Source: Siphonodentalium dalli | Taxonomy: Eukaryota > Mollusca > Scaphopoda > Gadilida > Siphonodentaliidae | Length of the DNA: 64,000 bases | Direction: 5' to 3' | Assembly (NCBI GenBank): GCA_032622095.1 | Contig: CP136061.1 | Coordinates: forward strand, 54,757,762 to 54,821,761 | Shown: piece by piece, positions 55,261 to 64,000 of the stretch | Position numbering within the stretch: the first letter of the stretch is position 1 | Layout of the letters: each line of letters starts with the position of its first letter | Position numbers and translations under genes: made by a program | Notes under the pieces: model-generated | Databases searched by the model: none | Told to the model about the DNA's origin: nothing | The model's input: the letters and a program-made list of their open reading frames with translations, nothing else

Positions 55261-55529
55261 CGCTCACTCATGACATATTTTTCGGTATCCACTCAAAAAC
55301 ACTAGATATCCTCTATATATTTCTATTGTGCCTTATCCCAGGAGGCCCATGTAAGGCACTTGCATTCCTCCTAATACCCTGCACTCTCTCAAATGTCATA
55401 TATAAACACACAAAATAATCATAAACAGCCGAATGTTTGCAAAATAACTATGGCAACATTAACCTGATTCACAGTAATCCATTCAGAAGGGCTCAGTCGT
55501 ATAAATAGTCTTAAGCTCTACTAAGGACC
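55261..55529. other. No recognisable feature
   Basis: Spacer, nothing recognised. Confidence 0.4.
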
Positions 55530-55974
55530 CAAGTCTGTCATTTGCAGAATGAGGTCCCCAGAGGGTGAATTTAGTGACGCTATCCCGCATAGCCAGCTAG
55601 CATAACCAAATTCACCCTCTTGGGACCTCATTCTGCATGGCCTCATCTGCTATAGGAGACATAAACTCAGATTGAAGTTCCCAAGTGGTGAATATTGTGA
55701 TGTACACCCATTGGAAACCTTGATTATGCAATGTGTCGTCTGCCAATTTGGGGATATAGAGAAACTAAACCAAAAAAATATATAGAATCTATGTGAAGAA
55801 GTTTCTATAGAAATTTGATAATAAAGAAACTTTCCAGAGAAGATGAGCCCAAGCATAATGAGGTCCTCAGAGGGTGAATTTATTGATGCAAGCCCACTAT
55901 GCGGGATAGTGTCACTAAATTCACCCTCTGGGGACCTCATTCTGCAAATGGCAGGCACAGTAAACTCAGGCTTG
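55530..55974. mobile_element. hAT-M MITE, long form, with perfect 8-bp duplication
   Basis: TAAGGACC at 55522-55529 and 55975-55982. Ends CAAGTCTGTCATTTGCAGAA and CAGTAAACTCAGGCTTG. Both hairpins and the central segment are intact. Best single proof of the family's 8-bp target duplication. Confidence 0.93.
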
Positions 55975-56005
55975 TAAGGACCTAGTGTCTTTATTCGGGG
56001 AGTTA

Positions 56006-56217
56006 CAGTAATGCTCTAAGTAATCGAATTCTTAACCACAGCAGAATTATGGGTAACTTTTCAGGATTTAGTTGGAAATATGGCTTGTTGCCATTCATCG
56101 GAAAGCTCTCCCAAGAGCTTTCCGATGAATGGCAACAAGCCATATTTCCGACTAAATCCTGAAAAGTTACCCATAATTCTGCTGTGGTTAAGAAGTTGAT
56201 TACTTAGAGGATTACTG
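56006..56217. mobile_element. TA-MITE, full length
   Basis: TA-CAGTAATGCTC to GAGGATTACTG-TA, arms around GCTCTCCCAAGAGC. Confidence 0.9.
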
Positions 56218-57220
56218 TACAACTAGTCGGAGCATAACAATCAAAGGCTATGTCGCCTTACTTTTTCAGCTCCTGTGAAGGAATATCCATCAGTACAAGT
56301 GTCTTTGATCTAAGGGTTATGGGCGGGATCTAAGGGTTATGGGCGGGATCTAAGGGTTATGGGCGGGATCTAAGGGTTATGGGCGGAACGTACATGGTTA
56401 GAATTGAATCCAAATAATCTGATAACAGAAGTGAGACTAGAAGTTGACTCTGATTTTTTGCAGCAGAATGACGCACATTTGTAATCAATGCATGCATGAT
56501 TGAGAGGGCAGTGCAGGTCTTGTAGCATTAGTTTGACATGATTGAGAAGGCAGTGCAGGTCTTGTAGCATTAGTTTGGCATGTCAGCTAGAACTTTGAAT
56601 TGCGAGAAACAATCCTGGCGGCGGCATTTAATAATAACTTTTTGTAATTTATCGCGAAGTTCATTTGAGACGCTGCGAGAATGGCGTTACAATAGTCGAG
56701 TTTTGAAAAACAAATGATGAGTTTGCAAAGATGTCTGCGACAAATACCGTCGTAATTAAGATTAACATTAGATTGTTGATTTCCAATCCAGAATTTTTAC
56801 TGTTCTACATCTGAATTAATTTGATAGCAATGTCACAAGGCCCCCCCCCCCCCTCCCTGTAACAAATGGTTGTATACTGGAATCAGCTTGTCTGTTTCCT
56901 TAGTACCATGGGAACCTGTGTGCCTGCAATTTAATATGAGGTCTGTCCTACTTTATGTAGTGGAGCTATTCCACTTTTTCAACTGAAATTTTTTTTAAAC
57001 CTTGTAATTTTGTCCGACCTTGTGCTATTTCATTTATTGGTCAGTGTTATTGAAACTTGGCACAATTATTGACCATCATCGTATAAACCTGTGCACCTGC
57101 AATTCTGAGATCCATCCAAGCTTTAGTTATCCCCCTTTTTGACTTAGAATGCAACATACATAATTATGAACAGCAATAATGATCCTTTTTCGAATGCAAA
57201 TATTTGAATTTGCCTACCCT
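56218..57220. repeat. Spacer with two small tandem repeats
   Basis: GATCTAAGGGTTATGGGCGG occurs four times in tandem (56307-56386). CATGATTGAGARGGCAGTGC plus AGGTCTTGTAGCATTAGTTT occurs twice (56494-56578). A poly-C run lies at 56840-56853. The rest is unrecognised. Confidence 0.8.
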
Positions 57221-58085
57221 TAACCCTTTCTATACTAAATTAACTTGAATTCTCCCACTCATTTATAAAAGTATACATAGGACCCACTCAGTTATAGAAG
57301 TATACATAGGACGCACTCAGTTATAGAAGTATACATAGGACCCACTCAGTTATAAAAGTATACCTAGGACCCACTCAGTTAAACAAATATACATAGGACC
57401 CACTCAGTTATAAAAGTATACATAGGACCCACTCATTTATAAAAGTAAACATATGACCCACTCAGTTATAGAAGAAAACATAGGACCCACTCAGTTAAAC
57501 AAATATACATGGGACCCACTCAGTTATAAAAGTATACATAGGACCCACTCAGTTATAAAAGTATACATAGGACCCACTCAGCTATAGAAGAAAACATAGG
57601 ACCCACTCAGTTATAAAAGTGTACATAGGACCCACCCAGTTATAGAAGAAAACATAGGACCCACTCAGTTATAGAAGAAAACATAGGACCCACTCAGTTA
57701 AACAAATATACATAGGACCCACTCAGTTAAACAAATATACATAGGACTCACTCAGTTAAACAAATATACATAGGACCCACTCAGTTATAAAAGTATACAT
57801 AGGACCCACTCAGTTAAACAAATATACATAGGACCCACTCAGTTATAAAAGTATACCTAGGACCCACTCAGTTAAACAAATATACATAGGACCCACTCAG
57901 TTAAACAAATATACCTAGGACCCACTCATTTATAAAAGTATACATATGAATGGTCTATTATTCATCTGGAGGGATTTTCAGGAAACATAAGTAGACAAAT
58001 AATACTAGTACAGTACAGAAGGAGTCCTATTTATTGTATGGAAATGTTCATATAATAACTTATTATCTGGACATTTCCTAAGGGA
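57221..58085. mobile_element. TTAA-B MITE blown up by a 29-bp minisatellite
   Basis: TTAACCCTTTCTATACTAAA at the left; after the array GAATGGTCTATTATTCATCT, GGAAATGTTCATATAATAAC and ACATTTCCTAAGGGA. The right TTAA end is replaced by a hAT-M insertion at 58086. Confidence 0.87.
57245..57945. repeat. 29-bp minisatellite inside TTAA-B
   Basis: About 24 units of TACATAGGACCCACTCAGTT plus ATAAAAGTA, with two alternating variants: ATAAAAGTATAC and AAACAAATATAC (also ATAGAAGAAAAC). The founder is the family segment CCCACTCAGTTATAAAAGTA found once in other copies. Confidence 0.95.
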
Positions 58086-58718
58086 AAGCCTGAGTTTAGT
58101 GTGCCTGTCATTTGCAGAATGAGGTTCCCAGAGGGTGAATTTAGTGATGCTATCCCACACAGTGGGCTAGCATCACCAAATTCACCCTCTGGGGACCTCA
58201 TTCTGCATGGCAGACATAGTCTCAGATCATTCTGCATGAGAGACATATACAGTAATGCTCTAAGTAATCGACTTCTTAACCACAGCAGAATTATGGGTAA
58301 CTTTTCAGGATTTAGTCGGAAATATGGCTTGTTGCTATTCATCGGAAAGCTCTCCCCGAGAGCTTTCCGATGAATGGCAACAAGCCATATTTCCGACTAA
58401 ATACTGAAAAGTTACCCATAATTCTGCTGTGGTTAAGAAGTCGATTACTTAGAGCATTGCTGTATATATAGTCTCAGATTGAAGTTCCCAAATGGTGTAT
58501 ATTGTGGTGTACACTAATTGGGAACCTCGATTAATCAATGGGTTCTCTGCCAATATGGATATATAGTCATATAGAGTAACAAAATGGAGCCGAAGCAGAA
58601 TGAGGTCACCAGAGGGTGAATATTTAGTGATGCTAGCCCTCTATGCTGGATAGCGTCACTAAATTAACCCTCTGGGGACCTCATTCTGCAAATGACAGGC
58701 ACACTAAACTCAGGCTTG
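58086..58718. mobile_element. hAT-M MITE, long form, with a nested TA-MITE
   Basis: AAGCCTGAGTTTAGTGTGCC to GGCACACTAAACTCAGGCTTG. Flanks CCTAAGGGA / CCTAAGGAA are an imperfect 8-9 bp duplication of TTAA-B sequence. The element is broken between its two hairpins by 58250-58462. Confidence 0.88.
58250..58462. mobile_element. TA-MITE nested in hAT-M
   Basis: 213 bp, TA-CAGTAATGCTC to GAGCATTGCTG-TA. Third layer of a nest: TA-MITE in hAT-M in TTAA-B. Confidence 0.92.
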
Positions 58719-58801
58719 CCTAAGGAACATATACTCGCCAATACTCTTCCCAAAATTTCCCCTTCTAAACTATGATTAAAGTCATCTTTTTGACATTTTG
58801 A

Positions 58802-59355
58802 TCTCATATATATTTTGATGACCTGTTTGTTTGTCTGTATGTATGTTTGTCTGTCATTTATACAAATCTACAATTCTCGACCGATCGGCACGAAACTTGG
58901 TACGTGTGTGTAGTTTGACCAGGCGGTGGACGTTGTCGTATTGGCGAGCCTGTGCGGCGCCAGCTTCGCGCATGCGCAGACGAGATCTCGGAAACAGGTG
59001 GAACTATCGACTTGAAATTTGGTACGTGAATGTATCTTGCCCCGGATACGAATTTTATCGGGTCGCCGAGCCCGTGCGACGCCAGCTTCGTGCATGCGCA
59101 GACGAGATCTCGGAAACGGGTGGAGCTATCGACTTGAAATTTGGTATGTGAATGTATCTTGCCCCGGATACGAATTTTATCGGGTCGCCGAGCCCGTGCG
59201 ACGCCAGCTTCGCGCATGCGCAGACCAGATCTCGGAAACGGGTAGAGCTATCGACTTGAAATTTGGTTTTCAGACCAGATCTCGGAAACGGGTGGAGCTA
59301 TCGACTTGAAATTTGGTTTTTGAATAGCCCGGACAACGTCGGGCTCATCGGCTAG
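58802..59355 (+). mobile_element. Helitron-like element, sister of 51872-52485
   Basis: A-TCTCATATATATTTTGATGA start, two to three units of about 122 bp, then GCCCGGACAACGTCGGGCTC and ATCGG-CTAG-T. It has only one terminal hairpin where its sister has three. Confidence 0.87.
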
Positions 59356-59492
59356 TTATTATATAATATGCTTGATGTGGTCTTCAGATAATATAGATTC
59401 CTTCATGTGGTGTTATTGTTTAACAATGAAGTAGTTTTCTGTGTAGGTCCATCTAAACTTTCCATCTCCTAACATGGAAACCCTTTAATGTA

Positions 59493-59703
59493 CAATAATG
59501 CTCTAAATAATTTGCTCCTTAACCACAGCAGAATTATGGGTAACTTTTCAGGATTTAGTCAGAAATATGGCTTGTTGCCATTCATCGGAAAGATCTCACA
59601 GAGCTTTCCGATGAATGGCAACAAGCCATATTTCCGACTAAATCCTGAAAAGTTACCCATAATTCTGCTGTGGTTAAGGAGTCGATTATTTTGAGTATTA
59701 CTG
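59493..59703. mobile_element. TA-MITE just before the C2A exon
   Basis: TA-CAATAATGCTC to GAGTATTACTG-TA, arms around AGATCTCACAGAGCTT. Its right end is 82 bp before the exon, close to where branch point and polypyrimidine tract lie. Confidence 0.88.
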
Positions 59704-59785
59704 TAGTCCAATTCCACTTAGCCCCCTGGGACAGTCGCACCTCTAGTTTCTAGTCAGCAAGTACATACTTTGTTCTTCTTTTCAG

Positions 59786-59955
59786 GTTGGCCACACAACA
59801 AATTATTAGAAAAAACCTTATATCTCCAAGTGATCGACTATGACAGATTCAGTCGGGATGACCCGATGGGAGAGACCTATATCCCTCTTAATGAAATCGA
59901 CTTGTCACACAACCCGACCACATGGAAATATCTACAGCCTTGTAAGGATTCCAGG
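59786..59955 (+). CDS. syt7: Synaptotagmin-7-like exon: second half of C2A
   Basis: Acceptor TTGTTCTTCTTTTCAG|G (AG at 59784-59785), phase 1; donor AGG|GTGAGT at 59956, phase 0; 170 bp giving 57 codons with the base carried from 31033. The peptide includes LYLQVIDYDRFSRDDPMGE, TYIPLNEIDLS and TTWKYLQPCKDSR, the end of C2A. The three loop-3 calcium ligands (D-Y-D and the later Asp in SRDD) are kept, so with the first exon all five expected acidic ligands are present and the domain should bind calcium. The next exon should begin C2B; none is seen by 64000. Repeats crowd it on both sides (82 bp before, 33 bp after). Confidence 0.95.
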
Positions 59956-59988
59956 GTGAGTTCGGCATTTATTACGCCCAAGTCTGAG

Positions 59989-60408
59989 TTTAGTGTGCCT
60001 GTCATTTGCAGAATGAGGTCCCCAGAGGGTGAATTTAGTGACGCTATCCCGCATAGTGGGCTAGCATCACCAAATTCACCATCTGGGGACCTCATTCTGC
60101 TATGGGAGACATAAACTCACATTGAAGTTCCCAAATGGTGAAAATTGTGATGTACACCTATTGGGAACCTCGATTATGCAATGTGTCGTCTGCCAATTTG
60201 GGAATATAGAGAAACTAAACTAAAAAAAAATTGAAATTGTGTGAGGAAGTTTCTAAAGAAACTTGATAATAAACTTTCCAAAGATGAGGCCTAAACAAAA
60301 TGAGGTCCCCAGAGTGTGAATTTAGAGATGCTAGTCCACCATGTGGAATAGCGTCACTAAATTCACCCTCTGGGGACCTCATTCTGCAAATGACTAAACT
60401 GAGGCTTG
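59989..60408. mobile_element. hAT-M MITE 33 bp behind the splice donor
   Basis: CAAGTCTGAGTTTAGTGTGC to GACTAAACTGAGGCTTG, long form with both hairpins. No 8-bp duplication is evident. A read-through of the donor would enter its open arm. Confidence 0.87.
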
Positions 60409-61381
60409 AATGCATGTTATCCCACATATATTTAAAGGTCAAAATTCTAAGGTGACATGTCATTGTAGGAATTAACTCAGTCTCTCCTGCACGTCAGTTA
60501 AATATGTAAGATAATTTAGAGCCATATTTCTTGGAGTTGTATTAACGCAGCTGCAAATCGGCTGTCTGCTTCATCATATTGACACGGTTAAGTTTAGTTT
60601 GTGATGTCTGAGAATATCTCCGAAGGGAACGACTAGCCCAGTTATAATATGGTTAACTTTAGATGAGAGTGACTGGCCTGTTTTCCAAGCTTAAATGTGC
60701 TTCATTCCCTGTGCTCACCCGTGGGACGTCAGAATAATCAGCAGCAATGTCATCGTCAGGACGGTGTGCAGGAAACTCCATCTGTCGTCGTCGGGAAGGA
60801 TTTCAGAAAGATAATTATCCCTAGATCCCAGGCGCAGCTAAGTTGAATTATTCTGAGGTACTACCATGACACATGATATGTGAATCAGACCGTTCCCAAT
60901 TCCCATAATTCCCCTTGGGAGATAACTTACGATCTTTCCGGCCAATGTTACATACATGATCAACGTGATGTTGATCGGGACTGTATATTGTTGATATTGA
61001 TGATCTTAGAAAAGGGTAGCAGGCTCTGAATTAACTTCAGGGTAACTGGATTCAAATCACAATTTGCGATGCAATTGCCAATTTCTGCTAAGGCCAAAGA
61101 AAAAAGATACTATGTTTCCGCACATCGACCGACCCTAAAAATAACTGCCGACCCTAATCTTTTTATTGATATTTTGAGAAAAAGCTGAAATTTCTTTAAA
61201 AAACAAAAACAAAACAAAAAACCAAATGTTTACCACCAATGCACATACATAATAAATGTTCATTATAGTGTGCAAAACACATGGTTTCTAACATATCCCT
61301 GTGTAAAGTGACCATAAAGTGACAGCTGGACCTCAACAGTTAAAACTCCAGTTGTGGATGGATGGATTCATGGATTGATGG
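60409..61381. other. Intron sequence without a recognised feature
   Basis: No family from the rest of the window is seen, and no C2B-like peptide. It is among the longest repeat-poor stretches in the window. Confidence 0.45.
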
Positions 61382-62293
61382 TAGTGATGTGGACCGGACC
61401 GGACCACCTTGGGTGGTCCGGTCCACTGCCAAGGCGGTTCAGTCCGGTCCAGGCCATTCCGGTCCGGTACACATGCCTGGACCGGTCCAAAACGGTCCGG
61501 TCCACCTATAATAGGCTATATGTTAATGAATTCTCTGTTTTCTCAAAGTTTTTACTCTGTATAGTACAAACTATAAGGTTACTGAGTTCAGTGCATTGCA
61601 AAGAGTCCATATATGTTAAAACTTACATTGTTTGCCGATTGTATGCATCATTGTCTGTCTCTGGTGGGATATACTGGGAACGATGCACGATAATAGTATT
61701 TCTAGTAATGCGAACATGCACTAATTAAATGTATTGGACATATATATAGCTAGGGCCAGAATCTGTTATAACCAATCTAACATGGCACTCAACTGATCGT
61801 ATGCCTGATTCGTATCATACTTATTTTCATTAAATTGAAATTTAAACGAAATAACTATACTGATGACAATTATACAAATGTCTACTAATATGACTACTAA
61901 ATTAATATTGGAGTCTTGGAGATTGTGATGGCTGATTGTATAGTCCTGACAATTACAGTTATATACCTAAGTACAACTACTATTGGATTAATGTGACTGT
62001 CTTGTCTTTCATTATAAGTAAAAGTACATCCATACATTGTTTTCTTGGCATGAAACGTTTAATAGATATTAACCACTTGAATGCGTCAACACATCGTTGC
62101 TAATTGATATGACGGCAAATACGCAATAATATTATCGATAGTTTATTATATCTGAAGTAAAATAGTGGACCGGACCGGAGAGTACCGGACTGGCGGCAAA
62201 AAGCGGTCCGGTCCAGTGACGTCCGGACCGGACCGCGGTCCACCCCTGGACCATGGACCGGACCGGTCCAAAGCGGTCCGGTCCGCATCACTA
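61382..62293. mobile_element. Non-autonomous hAT element, GGACCGG-rich ends
   Basis: 912 bp. ATTGATGG at 61374-61381 and 62294-62301 is an exact 8-bp duplication. Ends TAGTGATGTGGACCGGACCG and, inverted, TAGTGATGCGGACCGGACCG. Both subterminal regions (about 130 bases each) are packed with GGACCGG/CCGGTCC. The AT-rich middle has no gene. Confidence 0.92.
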
Positions 62294-63146
62294 ATTGATG
62301 GGCATGATTTTGCAATTTTAATTTCCTAAGAGTGGATCTCAGGCCTGCTTTTATAATAAGCCTTGTTTGGGAACTATCAAGAGACATGGCAGGTGTGTAT
62401 CGCTATATATATAGAGGTTATCACCACACATGGTAAGGATAGAGCTACTGTTTCCAAAAACCAGACATGCTACTATACTAGCAGGTTGGATGTACATGTA
62501 CTGGCTACCTCCAGACACTGGGATGTAGTCATCACAATACAAGTACCGGTGTAATGGTGGTATTATGGCTAAAATTCTCATAAAACGTTAGCGACATCAA
62601 TTTCATACCAAGTAATATAGTCAAAATTATGAAAATGTGGTATGTGAATAACAAATCACACACTTAAGCATAAACCAAGTTTGATCTTTTATTCAATCTT
62701 AATGTAGATTTCCACTGTGTTGTTCAAGTAATACTTTCCCCACAACATGAGTTGGCATTTTATGTCACTTCGGTCGAGGTAGTTCAATATTTCTGCAACT
62801 GGATAAAAACTAAAAATATAAAATAATAACTAAAAATTCCCTACCTATACCTACCCTAATTTTTTCACACCATTAGCGGAAACATACTATCTTTTTGTTT
62901 TGGCCTAACCAATTTACAATGAAAAAACATATATTGGTAGGGAATGCGATACAAAATCTACCCAGTGCTGCAAAATACTATACAAATTTTTTAAATTAGA
63001 TCTACCCCTGATTAGGGTAGTCTGCACTATGAAGAGATGTCCTAGAATTCTATGAAGATTTGTAATAATTTCCAAATTGTTGATTTGAACCTGCCCTTCA
63101 TACTGGACTATTTACAGAGATAGAGGAATAGAAAATGTAATATTTC
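62294..63146. other. No recognisable feature
   Basis: Intron sequence, AT-rich; nothing recognised. Confidence 0.45.
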
Positions 63147-63352
63147 CAAGCCTTGAAATAGGGTGTCTGTCATTTGCAGAATGAGGTCCCCAGAGGGTGA
63201 ATTTAGTGATGCTACCCCGCATACACCTCAGCAGAATGAGGTTCCCAGAGGGTGAATTTGGTGATGCTAGCCTGCTATGCGGGGTAGCATCACTAAATTC
63301 ACCCTCTGGGGACCTCATTCTGCAAATGACAGACACCCTATTTCAAGGCTTG
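63147..63352. mobile_element. hAT-M MITE, short form with a half-deleted hairpin
   Basis: CAAGCCTTGAAATAGGGTGT to CACCCTATTTCAAGGCTTG. The first hairpin is cut after CTACCCCGCATA and followed by CACCTCAGCAGAATGAGG; the second is complete. Same layout as 48533-48786, with one arm lost. Confidence 0.87.
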
Positions 63353-64000
63353 GTCCTGCTATTATTAGCTCAACTTTACTTTGTAAAGTTTGAGCTATTG
63401 CCATGGCTTTGTCGTCCGTCGTCTGTGTGTGCGTGTATGCGTGTGTGCGTGTGTACGGGCGGCGTCAACAATAGAGGCTACAGGACGTACCTTTGATCGG
63501 ATCATTATGAAATTTGTCATAGCTGTTGACATCAACATTTGTACCGGAATGATTCATTTTGGGGTCATACGGAAAAAAAAAACATGGCCGCCAGTGGCCA
63601 TCTTAGATTTCAAAATTCAATCCATTAGCACGGGCTACAGGCCGTACTGTTCATCTGATCGTCATGAAATTTGTTATGGATGTTAATATTGACATGTAGA
63701 TGGGAACGAGTAATTTTGAGGTCATTCGTCCAAAAAACATGGCCGCCAGCAGCCATCTTCGATTTTATTCTTTGCATGACTAAATCCTTTAGCACGGGCT
63801 ACAGGTCGTACCTTTAGTCAGATCATCATAAAATTTGTCATGGATGTTAACAATGACATGTAGATGGGAACAAGTCATTTTTGGGTTATTCGGGCAAAAA
63901 ACATGGCCGCCAGCAGCCATCTTGGATTTTACTCTTTGTATGACTAAATCCTTTAGCACGGGCTACAGGTCGTACCTTTAGTCTGATAATCATGAAATTT
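63353..64000. repeat. Start of a satellite with units of about 163 bp
   Basis: Units share AGCACGGGCTACAGGTCGTA, ATGAAATTTGTCATGGATGT, TGACATGTAGATGGGAAC and AACATGGCCGCCAGCAGCCA. Successive GGGCTACAGG copies start near 63634, 63796 and 63959; an earlier, more diverged unit starts near 63470 (GAGGCTACAGGACGTACC). A GTGTGTGCGTG run at about 63423 leads in. The array continues past the window. Confidence 0.88.

Larger units (their letters stand above)
31034..59785 (+). other. syt7: 28.75 kb intron inside the C2A domain
   Basis: Runs from GTAAGA at 31034 to TTCTTTTCAG ending at 59785. It splits a glycine codon (phase 1) in FEG|W. The junction peptide is contiguous with synaptotagmin C2A, so no exon is missing between. 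Almost everything inside is repeat-derived and is listed separately. Confidence 0.9.

Noticed and set aside
59956-64000. C2B exon of the synaptotagmin
   Set aside because: Searched for C2B wording (GELLLSL-like start, SDPYVK-like loop, W-x-L end) on the + strand; none seen, so C2B must lie beyond the window.

Overview
The window is eukaryotic: it carries intron-split coding exons with consensus splice sites, no operons, AT-rich non-coding DNA and a very dense load of small DNA transposons. The only confidently identified host gene is a synaptotagmin of the synaptotagmin-7 type, on the + strand. Intron size, Helitrons, many palindromic MITEs and the C2A sequence fit an invertebrate animal, probably a lophotrochozoan such as a mollusc. 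That taxon is a guess from style, not from a diagnostic sequence.

Gene layout: the first half of the C2A domain is the exon 30643-31033 and the second half is 59786-59955. They join in phase across a 28.75 kb intron (31034-59785). The C2B domain must lie beyond the right edge. Upstream, two paralogous 19-codon ATG exons (17413-17469 and 20243-20299) each end in a phase-0 GT donor that fits the phase-0 acceptor at 30643. They look like tandem alternative first exons of the same gene. This link is inferred.

The rest is repeats. Family names used below are mine. (1) TA-MITE: about 210 bp, nearly palindromic, flanked by TA, termini CAGTAATGC, Tc1/mariner/pogo-like, 19 copies or pieces. (2) hAT-M: termini CAAGCCTGAG or CAAGCCTTG with 8-bp target duplications visible at several loci; 150 bp palindromic and about 400-440 bp forms. 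(3) TTAA-A, TTAA-B and TTAA-C: three unrelated families that all begin TTAACCCTTTC and end GAAAGGGTTAA, so piggyBac-like. (4) Helitron-like elements with a TC start, a CCCG/CGGG hairpin and CTAG-T ends, often head to tail. (5) Three larger hAT elements with 7/8 or 8/8 target duplications, one holding a broken transposase gene (24183-25845). (6) A 3.41 kb element with 95-bp inverted repeats (39937-43346) inserted into one copy of a 1.87 kb tandem duplication (37888-45062). (7) Minisatellites with units of 20-42 bp, 56, about 122 and about 163 bp, two of them grown inside a TTAA-B element. (8) A tRNA-related SINE family.

Region by region: 1-16.6 kb is repeats and minisatellites; 16.6-20.3 kb is mostly single-copy-looking sequence around the two candidate first exons; 20.3-30.6 kb is transposons including the hAT relic; 30.6-59.8 kb is the C2A intron, filled with nested MITEs, the tandem duplication and Helitrons; 59.8-64 kb is the second C2A exon, a MITE 33 bp behind its donor, a GGACCGG-rich hAT element and the start of a satellite. 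No rRNA, tRNA gene, CRISPR array or prokaryotic gene was seen.
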